Below, in pieces: positions 25,550 to 38,500 of a stretch of 64,000 nt of DNA (position 1 is its first letter; each line of letters starts with the position of its first letter). The DNA is from Trichinella spiralis. Taxonomy: Eukaryota; Nematoda; Enoplea; Trichinellida; Trichinellidae. Below the pieces are notes generated by a model. It made no database searches, had not been told where the DNA came from, and saw only the letters and a program-made list of their open reading frames with translations. A program made the position numbers and the translations under genes. Where the stretch lies: NCBI GenBank assembly GCA_000181795.3, contig CM012953.1:19070578-19134577 (forward strand), given 5' to 3'.

Positions 25550-27311
25550 GAATCCAAAACTGGAATGAAATGATATTTGACAAATGAAATGGAAAGGATT
25601 GACAACAAATGAAATTTAGAGGCACGCATCAGAGCAGCAACCAATAAAATTTTACTGCAAAAACGTAGGCGGAATCAGGAAGGAAATTGGGANNNNNNNN
25701 NNTACGGCTCTTATCAATTGTCCATTATATTTGCACATGGTTTTTTCAAAATCAATTTTCAACTCATGCGTAGAAGGGTTAGCTTAGCGGGTTTCTGTTT
25801 TCGGTGTTTTGCTGCTTATTTTATTTATTGAGCTCTGCTAAAACCTGACCACGTTAATGTGAAGTCAATAAATCCGTGAGTCATTTTCTTATTCATTAAT
25901 TTTTCTCATTTTTATACCTATTTGCTGATGAATAAATTCAAATAATACGCTTACTGCTCAAATGTTTGTTTTATAACTTTGCATAAAAATTAAAACAAAA
26001 CCATGAATCATATAAATCATAAATTACAACTTTTATTCAATTTGAATTATACTTTCTCTTCAGATTAAATTGAAAATGACTACGATAATCAGTAAAGTAT
26101 TGCATCACTTTTGTTTAGTAATGAGCGTTTTAACAAATTTTTTGTTCTTCATTTATACAACCCAATTTTAAATAACAACTAATTTTGAAAAATATTTAAC
26201 TTCATTCAAATAAGCGCAATGTTTGCTTTTAATGAAACTATCAAATATGAATTATATATTGTAATGAACATTATCGGACACATATTAAAGTCAAAAGTAC
26301 AGAAAACATTGATAAAACTTGCAAAAGGAAAGAAACTGACTTCTAGGACAAATATGCTGTTGTTGTTTCTATAGTGTAAACAATCAGATTTGCCTTTTTA
26401 ATTTAAAACTGGCCAAACATGCGCTTTCATCTCAAACTGATTGGATTGATCAAATTATTTTGTTACTTTTGCATTATCATGCTCTTTATTGCTTCATTAT
26501 TTGTATTTATATTTGTTGCTATTATTATTATTTTACCAATAAATTATTGTTCATATAAAATACTTGAGATTTATCGAGTAAAAAAATAAAAAATTGACTA
26601 CTGAAACTTTTTCATTATAAAGCATTAAGCGTTTTCATTAAATTACAGCTGCTGCAGTTCATTTTTGTGAAGTTATTGCTGTTTTCATTAATAAATAGTA
26701 AGCATTAGAAGAACATTTAAATTTCATATTATTAAATTAAATGACACTTACGACTGTTCTTTCGTTACAAACTAACCGTTTGCCGCACAAAACAAATTGT
26801 CTCATAGTGAATAGCATCGTTTTATACCAGTAATTGACTCGGGAAATTCTTAAGTCGAATAATGCATTGCGGCAATTGAGAGTTGCTGCTTTGTTAGCTA
26901 GATGTAGTCTTGCATTTTTCACAATACTAGCCGTGGCTTAATTATCAAGCGTGAGTGGGCTGTGCAGCAGATGCCTTCACACTTTGTCAATAGAGCACTT
27001 CATTGGTGCAGTGCATCAAGTTAGCTAAGGTCTGAGTCATTAAATTCGAGTCCGTACTCTCTATAGGTTTTAATTTTCACTGTAAATTACAAAATGTACA
27101 CTGTACACTTGCGCCTTTATTGCACTAAAATTGCATAAAATGAAGATTAATTGTTTCATTCATCACCCAAATGTAAGTTTGAATGATATAAATACATGTG
27201 CAGCAATATCCATATTTATAAGTTTGTCTTTATTGTGATAAAAATGAGATTTAATTAAAGTATGAAATGCATTGTAATTATTGCGTGTAGTGAAAACATG
27301 TAATTTTTTGA
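25550..27311. other. Spacer in unit A with an assembly gap
   Basis: Mostly AT-rich, almost identical to 48649-50460. A run of ten N lies at 25693-25702; unit B shows about 70 bases of real sequence there. A minus-strand frame at 26737-26922 with a possible GTAAGT donor is unrecognised. A possible AATAAA for the PAN gene lies on the minus strand near 27230. Confidence 0.4.
25693..25702. other. Assembly gap (10 N)
   Basis: Exactly ten N inside a stretch that is otherwise duplicated in unit B; the gap probably arose because the duplicated units were hard to assemble. Confidence 0.95.
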
Positions 27312-30026
27312 CTATGCAGGCAATGTGTATCTTATGTTTGGTTCACAAAAAAGCAGCTCTGCAAAGACAGAAGCCCTTTCTCTGATGAAATAAATTTGCA
27401 TATGAGTCATTCGTTCTAATAGAAAGCAGCTTTGATGAATGAGGTAAATAGCTGCGCAATTGCTTGTGTGCATAACTGCTGCACAGTTTGTTACACATTC
27501 TTGCAGAGTAGCTATATTTCGTATTTCTGCTATAACTGTCCAACCGGTTAAAATTAAAGGTTTATAAAATTCCAGTTGACAAACTTCATCCAGAATCGGT
27601 AAGAGATGCAATTCAGGTGGATCGTTGTCAGCACGTTCGTTTTCTCTGTCTAAAACAAAAGAATTAAAAATAGCAAACAAGTTATAATAGTGGCTGACGT
27701 TAGTAAAAATTGATCCTTATGATGATATTTTCATGAAAGCAAAATAATTTTGTTCAAAAAATGAGAACTGTTAATTTCAATGCTTGAATTATTTTGATTT
27801 TATTGCAGTAAACTTTACATCCTATTTAATGTTTGCATTTAATAAATTTTGAATATAATTTCAATGTTGTGATTGAAACTCTCTTACCTTTTGAGCAATT
27901 GTTAAGAGTTAAAAAATGATATCCTTCGTTTAGAAAAACGTCATCGTCATAATTTCCAAGAACTGCTATGAGGCATTCATTACTTTCTTTAGAATAAGCA
28001 ATACCTTGGCATAAACCGAAGTTTCTGATAAAGCGGCAGATGCTTATACAATCGTGTAAAAATGAAATATTCGCATATTGTTGAACAAGAGTTATCCATG
28101 GAATTACGGTTGAAAGTGAATGCTGTACTGTGCACATTTCTTTAAACTGAAACAAAGAAACTTTTGCTTCAGTGGTGATATGATTTGAATGCTGAATGGA
28201 AATAAGTCTTTCGTCTTTCACAATTTTGATCAGCATTCCATCTATAAGAAAAAATTTTTACTGTTTCATGCCGCTGCTGGTTTTTTCAGGCATCATTCTT
28301 TAAAAAGTTAATTTATTACTAGTGTGTGACATTACTTGTCCCTTCATTATGACAAATTTATGAAATCACTGCTTATTTTGAAATAATTCCCAAGAATTTA
28401 CTAATTTTCAGCTACACTCATAAAATGTTACAAGTGTAATATTTCAGTATAAATGATAGTGCAAATTTAATTATAATAAGTGAATTACTCATACTGACAT
28501 TTAATGTACTTGCCACTATCATACTCAAGTTCGATCATGTTAAGCGAACTTTACATTAATATACAAATCATATATCAAATTGAGTAGCTTTTTTACCGTC
28601 AAAAAATTTTATTATATGGCGGTTAAATGGGCTGTTTGGCAAAGCGTAGATTTTTCTTATGCGAAAAGTGAGGCATGTCTTTTCACCATATGAGAAATAG
28701 TATGCATCACAGTCATCTGCCAGGAATTTATCTAAGCATATCATTAAACATTGGGATTCATCAACAGCTTCCCATAACCGAAGACGAATGCCGGCTACCG
28801 TTGCATGAAATTGTGACTCATATACTAATACTGACTGATTAAATGCACTGTAAACAATTGGAGCTATTTCTCTGAACTTTGGGATAGTATATGCATTTGG
28901 TATAACAAAATCTTAAAAAGAAATTATGCTGAGTATTACCAAATAATAAAAATGAAAATGTCATTCTGCCAAATGATTGTATGAATAACAAATACTCAAA
29001 AATATTATGTAAATAACAAGCAATTATTTAGGATTAAGTACTGATGATTATGCTGAAATTTTTCTGAATGCTTTAACCATTTGGAAAATAATAAACGTCT
29101 TTTCATTTACCGTTATAACATGTTAAAATAATAAAAAACAGTGCAGAGGTTCGTAGAGTCGGTGTAATTCCTCCAAATAATGGTACGTTTTTAGCTCGTG
29201 ATAGAAGGAGGCAGGTTCCTTCTTGGGCAGAAAACAAGACGCTGTTGCATGAAGTGTACGTTGGTGCTGTACAAAAAGCAATACAGCGTTTCAAAGAAGA
29301 TGTTGCAATAAGTTGAATGCGCTGAGCATAAAAGTTTTCCACAAAAGGCAACCCAAAAATGTCGCAATTCTTATGTGTAGAAGGTGTGTGTATTTTTGCC
29401 AAATTATTTCTTTGGTATTCACTTTGAACTATGATTCCCACAAGAATGTTTGAAATGTCTAAATAAAACACCAGAATATTTCAAACAGTTTATTTTCTGA
29501 TTTTAAATATTTGTTTATAAATTTTCCAGATTTTATTAAATTAAACAGTTCTACAAAAAATGGGAATTGTTTTGTCCGGTGTATCACAGAAAATTTAATT
29601 TTTCGTAAATGATGAGTATCATACCTTTGTGGCAGCTGTGCAGTAGAAGATGCATCGACTGCCCTATCTGTTCGTTTGGCTGCAAGTCATGATGAGTTTC
29701 ATTTTCATAATACAAATTACACACTTTTGCAAAAGGACTGTATTTGATTAAATTACAGGAAGGTGAAAGCTGGAAACAATCAGCTACACAACTTTCTATA
29801 TTGCGATGGACCTGTTTAATGTGAAGAACGTCATCATGGATAATTGCTTTTGCAGTTAACACACAGGTAGCGTCCAATTTTGGAATATACAATGACATCC
29901 ACGAACAATTGACTATCTGAAGAGGAAACATCACATTAAATGCTTCATTGAATGATTCAACTCAATTAGACTTACGTAGCAATTTATGAAGCATATTATT
30001 GCATGAAGCGACCATTGCCTTAACAT
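27312..30026 (-). CDS. Secreted five-module PAN/Apple-like protein, copy A
   Basis: Six minus-strand exons give 565 residues: 30026-29976, 29916-29625, 29458-29111, 28911-28597, 28241-27888, 27649-27312. All introns are GT-AG. Exon 1 codes a hydrophobic leader (MLRQWSLHAIICFINCY), a likely signal peptide. Exons 2-6 each code one module of about 97-118 residues with a PAN/Apple-type cysteine pattern (for example CVADCFQLSPSCNLIKY...C and CIAFCTAPTYTSC...C). Introns 2-5 are all phase 1, so the inner exons are symmetric and can be shuffled or duplicated without breaking frame. No membrane segment or enzyme domain follows. PAN modules usually bind proteins or carbohydrates. The partner is unknown; a role at the parasite-host surface is inference. 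The paralog in unit B has the same exon lengths. Confidence 0.85.
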
Positions 30027-31879
30027 TGTATCTAAATGTAATGTCTTTTTTCATGCGTGTTATACAATTGAGTACGGTTTACAAGATCTCGACAAATTTC
30101 ACGCATCTGTTCGCGTTAATCAGTTGTTCCGCAAATAAATCTTGCATTCCAGAAGATGAATATTACCTTCAAAAACGGGGATGATATCATTTTAAAAGTT
30201 TATTAGTAATTATTGTTGTTTTCTGCAAAATTCCAGAACTACAAAAGGTCAAGTTTATGTTATCCAGGGACAGGGATACGTTTGGGCAGCTTTGGACAAA
30301 AAACACTTCATGTTCAAAAAAATTCACCTTAATCGACGAGCTTGATGTTATCGACAATGATAGTTCACACCTCAGCCGTGTGTTGCTATTTTGCACATGT
30401 TTTTCTGCCATGTACACCGTTCGTCATAATAACTAAAATTTTGCGGCAAGCAGACTGGTTTGCAACTTTTGAATTTCTTTGATTTTGATTTGAAATATTC
30501 ATGTTTTATATTGGGACATTATTTTATTTCCTATATTGACATGCAGGTAATTGTTTTAAAATACAGCTGCACGATTTATTTTATAACAAACACTGCTATA
30601 AATTATGTAAAAGTGCATTAAACTCTTCAATCAGAAAACAATAAATATGTCAACAAGTAAAATATAATGAAATAAATATCTACTCGAATCTAATAAAGTT
30701 TATAGCCATTGTTGGATGATTGAAATGCCATCACTTTCAAATAAGAATGGTAACATATTTAAAGCATAGCATATTTCTGAATGCTTAAACATTTTGATTA
30801 CTTTGCAATTCTATAAATATAGGCGCGTGTGTGTGTGTGAATGTGACATAATATTGGTGCAAAATGCTATTTATATTTCGAAATCAGCTTAAAGTGCTGG
30901 TGTGAATAAGCTGGAAAGAATTTAGTTTACATTCACTTAATGAGACCTTGAATTCATTAACGACTTCACTTTTAGATCTGTTTCTGGAAATTATAGCAAA
31001 TTAAATGCATTTATCAATAATGATATAGATCAATTAGCAAATTCCAAAATGTAAGATATTGTTGACAATATGCAGGTAATAATATTTTATTAAAAACATG
31101 ACATCATTAAATTCACATTGAAATTTCTGGCACATGTTATACGTTTACTTGATTGTACGCATGTGCATGTTTGTGCGTTTGTGGGTCTTAATATAAATGC
31201 AAAATGTTATTTATATTTTTAAATCAACTTATAAGGTGTTGGATGTGATTAAGGTGGAATGAATAGAGTTCAGACTCACTTAATGAAACCTGGTTGAAAG
31301 TAATTTAATCGAGCTATGTGGAACTTTTAAGTTCATGATGAACTTGATTGATTATTGATTTAGAAGTTATGAAAGAAATTTTTTAAATTAAGCAATTACA
31401 ATGTATTAGAAATTACTTTTTTTCTAACATATACAAATGATATGAATTTGTTATTTTATAATGTGACTTGTCCAGTCGGTGTGAAGAAAATTAAGCGGAA
31501 AAATTAAGAAAAATTAAGTAATTTACCTAATAATATTTCTACTAACGATGTGAAATTTCAAAAGTATGAAATAAATAATACAAGTGATATTGAAAAAATG
31601 TTCAAGAACTTTTTGCTTTTTCTATGTTTGTAAGCGTTGCTGCTGCTGCTGCTGCATTCAGCTGAAGCTCAAAAATCCGAATGCATTATTCAGGAGACAA
31701 GCCAGTAGCGGTGCCGAGTGATCTTTGTAAGTGTGCACAAATCAGCATAACAAAAGACTACAAGCAGTGAAATACGAACGGAAAAGCGCAAGTTGTTTCT
31801 CTACTATTGCCGGTTGGGATGAAATAATTTTCATAATGAATATAATTATGTTCAAATATATTATATTATATTATCATAT
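30027..31879. other. Upstream region of PAN gene copy A
   Basis: AT-rich sequence aligning with 53172-54957 at reduced identity. It contains a (GCT)n microsatellite near 31636-31655 and short GT runs. No exon was supported. The promoter of the PAN gene should lie just above 30026. Confidence 0.4.
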
Positions 31880-32294
31880 TGCCATTTATTTTTTATTTAA
31901 AATATATTTCTTTGAATAGAGAGTATTTTAAAAAAGAAATATTTATTTATCAGGAAATTAATTTCATAATCATAAGCATTTTTGCAAGTTTTAAAATTTA
32001 AATTTACGTGCATGCAACATGAAAAAAATAAAAGCGTACATAATATTCCATTTTATTATTATTACCATGTTATTTTTACTATTAATAGGTCAAGTGAAAT
32101 TTGAACTTGTAACTTTCAAGTGGAAAGGTGGGTGATGGGGGCGGGTAAGGTGGATGATGACCCACCCCATAGATAGTTTTTTTTGTAATTTCGTCACTTT
32201 TCTTGAAAAATTTTATTAATTTTCTGAATACAAGAATAAATGATTGTCTGCAAATCGAATTGGTTCAGGCATCAAATTTCTTCCGTATTGAATG
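31880..32294. other. Spacer between unit A and the Copia element
   Basis: AT-rich with one G-rich patch (ggtgggtgatgggggcgggt near 32125). No gene seen. Confidence 0.35.
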
Positions 32295-32572
32295 TGTTGT
32301 ATATTTGAGGAAGGTTGATTGCGGTGATGAGTTAACGTACAATGGTATAGCGTTTTCTGCTATTTATTGACCAAAACACAATTGAACACACACAATACGA
32401 GTAATTTAAAAGAATAGGCAACACAACAAACTACCGACGCGCCTACACACACTAGTCACTAGTCACACTTGGGGTTAGTTACAACACAGTAGGAATATGA
32501 AGATGGTGAAATACAATAGTTTTATCCTCTACCATAAAAGAAAATCTTATCAATCAACAATGTGTCCCAACA
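32295..32572 (-). repeat. 3' LTR of the Copia element
   Basis: Begins tgttgtatatttgagg and ends cccaaca. It matches the split 5' LTR (41829-41837 plus 46467-46728). Confidence 0.88.
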
Positions 32573-35152
32573 CTTCCCCTACATTGTTGGATTGCTTTGG
32601 GCTCGCATCACAAAGATTTTCTACACCTATCTCTGATATGCACTTTTCGTGCTTCGGCTTGAACAAATCTTTCGTTAGAACGTCCGCCATCATCTGCTCC
32701 GTTGGTAAATATCGCAATTCCACATCCTTGCGTTATGCAGCCTCTCTGGTAAAATGATACCGGATGTCGATATGTTTGGTTCTGGCGTGGAATACTGGGT
32801 TCCTCGCCAGTTTTATTGCACTTTGATTGTCACTCTGCAAAACTACCGACTTGCATAAAACAGTTATTTCTTCAATCATCCGTTTGAGGTGCATCGCTTC
32901 CTTACATGCTTCGGACAACGCCATGCACTCTGCTTCTGTGCTGGATAGTGCGACAGTTCTTTGTTTCCTTGACTCCCAGCTTATCACAGCATTCCCAAAC
33001 TTGAATACGTAACCGGTGTAAGATCTTCGGTCGTCTGAGTTTCCGCCCCAGTCAGCATCCGAGAATCCCATGAGGGCTCCTGAGTTCCTCTGGAAGCGCA
33101 GTCCGTAACTTGCTGTCTTCTTCAGATAGCGTTGGACTCTATTAGCTGCAGTCCAATGTTGGCTCCCTTAGTTTTCATTAAACTGACTAAGTAGGCTTAC
33201 CGCGAAGGCGATATCTGGACGGGTGGATACGCTGAGGTACATCAGCGATCCGACCAAACTCCGGTACGGCAAATTCTGCATTTCAGCTTTTTCCGCTTCT
33301 GTTCTTGGGCACATTTCGGTGGACAGTTTATTGCTGGCATCAATTGGAGTTTCGACTGGTTTGGAATTCATCATTTTGAATCTTTCCAGGATGTCCATGA
33401 TATACTTTTGTTGGGACATTTCGATGTCTCCGTTTGCACTTTGCTTAATCTCGATGCCAAGGCAATAGTGTATGGGGCCCATATCTTTCATTTCGAAAGA
33501 TTTTGCCAGGGCTTTCTTCAATTCATTTAGCCTTGCAGTGTTGTTCGAAGCGATAATAACATCGTCAACATAGATGGCAGCTATTGTCAGTTCTCTTCCT
33601 CGTCTCTCAAAGTAAACACATGGATCACCGCTAGTTGTTTTCAGTCCCTACTGCGACAGTTTTTCATCTAGTTTTTTGTACCATTGACGTCCTGATTGTT
33701 TCAGTCTGTACAGTGCCTTTCTGATTCGACAAACTTTTCCGTCAAGGTTTTGCTTCACCTTACTGCACTTCAGGACTTCATCAAGTTTCTCTGGAATTTC
33801 AATGTAAATTTCCTCTTCGATTTTTCCATTCAGGTATGCAGACACAAAGTCCAATTGGTGTGCTATCAGACCATAGTTGGCGGATATTGCCAAGATTGTT
33901 CTTATGGAGCTGAGTCTTGCTACAGGTACGTACGTTTCGTGGAAATCAGTGTTGGGTCTTTGTAGGAATTCCTTGGCAACCAGCCTAGCTTTTCGCTGTT
34001 TGATTGATCCGTCGGCGTTAAACTTGGTGTTATATACCCATTGACAACTGATCACCTTCTGCCTTTGAGGACGGTTGACAATTTCCCATGTATTGTCTCT
34101 TACTAAGGCTTCATACTCACGCTTCATTGCTTCCAACCGTTCTTTTGATTCATCGCATGACAGTGCCTCTGCCGCACTTTTCGAGTCGTTCATTTGTGCT
34201 ATTGAAGCAACATCTTCACAAGTAACGGGTTGTACTTCTTCTTTTTGGTATACTTTCTTCGGACGCCCGCGTCGTCCACTCCTGACCAATCTTGGTCTTC
34301 CGGGCAATACTTTTATTTTTCTTGTTTAAGTCACTTGCTCTGCTTCGTTTTGTAGAGGGGTGCCACCACTTTGATGTGTTTCGTTTGATTCGTTAGGAGT
34401 CAGTTGTAATTCCAACGTTTCATTTTCCTTTTCACGGGTGTCGTTGGCAGGCCATTCCTGGTTTTGCGCGCTGAGCTGATGAAATTTCCGTTTCATCATT
34501 CCCAAATTTTCCGGTGAATTTCACGTCTCGACTTTTGAATACCTTCCTTTCCGCGGGGCACCAGAGTCGGTACGCTTTTGGTTCTGTGCTGTATCCGATG
34601 CATATGCATTCTTTTGATCGTGTGCTGAACTTCCCCTTTCCGGGTGATTTGTCAAGCACGTATGCCCTTTCTCCGAAGGTTCGAAAGTAATTTAAAGTAA
34701 GCTTCCTGATGCTCCTGAATCTAAGCACCATTTCGAATTGGATCAGCCACTGATGCAAAGGGAAATCTCAGACATTTTGTCCGGGTAGCAGTCTTGATGG
34801 GTCATCTGAGTGTTTATTCGTCGCTGTTGTGGCTGTAGAGCAGGGTTTGATCGACAATGCCTCGCCATGTGTCCCACCTTTCCACAGCGATAACACTTAT
34901 ATTTGAACGATTTTTCATTGTCTTTGCGATGGGAATTTTCAATCGCACGTTGACTATTTTTCAACTGACATTTCCCTCTGGCAAACATAGCATCGTTGTG
35001 TTTCGGTTCTCTATTCTTGCGAGCTTCGCATTCTTCCAGCAATTTTATTTTCAATACTTCTGGCTTCGGCAACTCGTCGCGAGACTCTATTGCAACTCGA
35101 AAGCTTTCGTATGAGTCTGGAATAGCGTAAAGCAAGAGAATCGAAAGTAGGT

Positions 35153-35552
35153 TGTTAGCGACAAAACTGTATCTCCTGAGCGCTAGTGGACTGTAATAAT
35201 AATTCACGCGGGAGTCCAACCTTATTTGATTGCTCAACCGCTGATTAACCCCGTTCGTTGCCGAACGTGACAAGAAAACAAAGTCGTATCGGGAGACTTT
35301 ATTGAAGATTCAACAACTGGCAACAATGCCAAAAATACAAGAGCACTTTATGAGGGTCAGATTACCAAGAATAAATCGACAACCAGAACTAGCACTATCC
35401 ACGCACACTCACAAGTATATGCACACGCACACACACTATCACAATCTAAAAATACACACACTGTTGCGTCATCTACCGTAGGCCGCTACAGTAACCATAA
35501 ACGCAGGTACGGATACTCAGGAGTCCGGGAGCGACCAGAGGAATTTCTAACA
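35153..35552 (-). repeat. 3' LTR of the nested BEL/Pao element
   Basis: Direct copy of 40869-41268 with about four differences over 400 bases. Confidence 0.95.
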
Positions 35553-38500
35553 GACTCCCCCCTGATGGGCGGAGCCCATCAATGAGCTTTGGCTGGTTCC
35601 AGCAGGATCAAAGTGCGAATCGATCTGCGCAAGATACCTGCCGCGGTCTTGACCTTTGCAGACCTTGCCAACCAATCACTGCCAGTGAGCAACTCCACGA
35701 TTTGGCCAAGGGGCCAACGTCGTCGTGGAGTGTTGTAGTCAGCGACCAGTACCACGTCACTGACTCGAGGTTGTTCCTGCAACCTTTTCCACTTACCTCT
35801 GCAGCTTAGGGTCACCACGTACTCTCGTTGCCAACGCTTCCAAAAGGCATCAACGAGCTTCCGCTGGTAGGACCAGCGGCGGAGCAAGTGTCGAAGACTA
35901 CTGCTCATTGTCCCACGCGAAGCACGATCGCTTCGGTCTGGAAATGCAGTCAAGCTTCGGCCAACGAGGAAGTGGGCCGGAGTCAGGGCCATCTCCTCCT
36001 GTATGTCGCTTCCCACGAAGGTCAATGGATGATCGTTCACTCGAGCTTCCACTTCGCACAACACGGTGCGCAATTCGTCAGGCGATGCCAGACATTGGCC
36101 TAACGTTGCCTTCAAAGCGGTTTTCACTGATCGCACCAGACGTTCCCAGTACCCCCCGCACCAGGGGGCACGTTCCGTGATGAATATCCATTCAACACGT
36201 TCTGATGCGAGATGTCGCTGCACAGTCTCCCAGTTCTGACCGCTGAAAAGATGTTTCAAGAAGACGTTCGCCTGATGAAATGTCCTAAAATTATCCGACT
36301 GGATGGTGTCGGGGCGTCCGCGACGTGCAACGAACCGTCGCAATGCACGCAAAAAGCTCTCGATCGTCTGGTCAGGGACGAGTTCCAAGTGTATGGCTCG
36401 GACAACCATACATGTAAACAGGCAGATGTAAGCCTTTTTGCTCCCATGCTTGGAACCTTCGTCTCTGATCATAAGGGGTCCAGCAAAGTCGATCCCTACA
36501 TTGCTGAACGGCCCCGCTGGATTCACCCTGGTCGCAGGCAACTCACCCATCCGTTGCTCGAACGGACGCGCTGCCACTCGTCGGCAGAGTCTACACGTGC
36601 GGAGAACGCGTTTAACAGCACTGCGACCATGGAGAATCCAGAATCTTTCTCTCAGTGCCGCAAGAGTTTGAGCCACACCAGCGTGCAATTGCCGGCTGTG
36701 CTCCCGTTCGATCAGCAAATCCACGATCATCCCTTTGCAAGGGAGCAGAGCTGGGAATTTCGCTTCCTCTTCCAGCTGAGCTCTGCCAAGACGTCCACCG
36801 ACTCTCATGACCCCGAACTCATCTAGAAAGGGATTGAGACCGCACAACGTCTTCATCACCGATTTGTCAGTCGGATCCTTCGATCCGAAAGCGTGGATCT
36901 GCTCCTGCCGGATCCAGATTCTCTCGGCTGCCTTTAACTCGTCTGCCATCAACGCAGTCCCTGCTCTTCTTGAGCCGGCGGGCAAGGTCGTGTTATTCCG
37001 AAAACGTCGGCACCAGGCAGTCACTTGGATCAGCCTTTCGAAACTAGAATACCTACCTGGGTCGATGACAGTGGCCGCATCTTGCGGCGGTGATACTGCA
37101 ACCAATGCAGTAGTTGCTCGGCGTTCCTCTTCGAGCACCCCCAAGCCCTCAGTCCGTTCTTCCTTTTCAGCTTGTGGCCAGGTCTCGGGTGGAGCTCGCA
37201 ACCAGGTCAGGCCCTGCTACCACTTCAGCGAACTAGACAAATTTGTCACACTGCATCCTCGGCTCGCAAGATCTGCAGGATTGTCCTGCGTTGGGCAATA
37301 ACCCCAATACTGAGGAGAGAGCAGACCCTGCATCTCACGAACTCGGTTCGCGACGAAAGGCTTCCACCGGCACGCATCTCCACGGATCCAGCCCAAAGCA
37401 ACCAAACTGGCACTCCAGCAATAGCAGGCATCCACGGGTAGAGCTAACTTCTGTAGCACATACCGAACCAGACGGACGCACAACAAGGCCGCCGACAACT
37501 CCAGTCGTGGAACACTGAGCTTCTTAAGCGGAGCCACTTTGGACTTCGCAGCCACGAAGCTGACTCGGGTCACTCCCGTGCTTTGCGTGGCTCTCAGGTA
37601 GACCACGGCAGCATACGCTGCTTCTGACGCACCTCCAAAGCCATGCAGCTCCAATCGACTCACTTCCATCGGGGAGTACGGCAGGTACGCCCGGGGCAGC
37701 GCGATCTGGTGTAGGTCACCTAGGTCTGACCTCCATTGATCCCATTTGCCGCTAATCTCGGGCGGTAAGGGATCATCCCACGATATGCCGGTTTGCCAGA
37801 GCGACTGTAACAGCAGTTTGGCACGGACGGTGAACGGGGTCAACGCGCCAAGGGGATCGAACACTGAAGCTGCCAGTCAGAGAAGTCCTCGTTTGGTTCC
37901 GTGCGTTTCAGAAGCCGCCTGCGATGGGGGACAGATCGACAGCTGGTCGAGCTGGGGATTCCAGGAAATCCCAAGCGCTTTCCAAAGTCTTGAACGGTCG
38001 ACACTTGAGCAATCTTCAGCCGGCAAGTCAGAAAGGGCCTCAGGAGCATTGCTTGCCCATTTTGTGAGGTGGAAACCACCCCGGCTGAGGAGGTCAGAGG
38101 CTTGATGGACGAATAACTTAGCGTCGGCTACCGAGTCGCGGCTCACCACCAAATCATCCACATACATGCACGACCTGATTTCGTCTGCAACGCTCGGGAA
38201 GAGCGTTCGATGCGCCTCCAAGTGAAAATTAACCACCTGGATCGCCAAATATGGTGAGCAGGCCAACCTGAAACAGACGCGAGTGAGCCGATAGATGTCA
38301 AGAGTGCCACTACGGTCTCTCCATAAGAAGCGGCAGAAATCCCGCTCGTCCTCGTGCAGTCCCACCTGCAAATACATCTTCGCGATGTCTGATTGCAGAG
38401 CGACTCGATACCGTCGAAATCGCAAGAGGATCCCCATCAGGTCCGTCTGCACTTTCGGGCCGGCGTCAAGGTGATCATTCAAGGAAGTTCCTTGATATTT

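Larger units (their letters stand above)
17831..31879. repeat. Direct duplication unit A (about 8.2 kb without its BEL/Pao insert)
   Basis: Apart from the inserted BEL/Pao element at 18419-24285, the unit aligns end to end with 46804-54957. It begins at ttgaaaatttgttttctggtc and ends at the AT-rich aaatatattatatta stretch. From the start to about 27428 the two copies are almost identical; beyond that, identity drops to roughly 85-90 %. Each unit carries a GILT relic and a five-module PAN gene on the minus strand. Confidence 0.93.
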
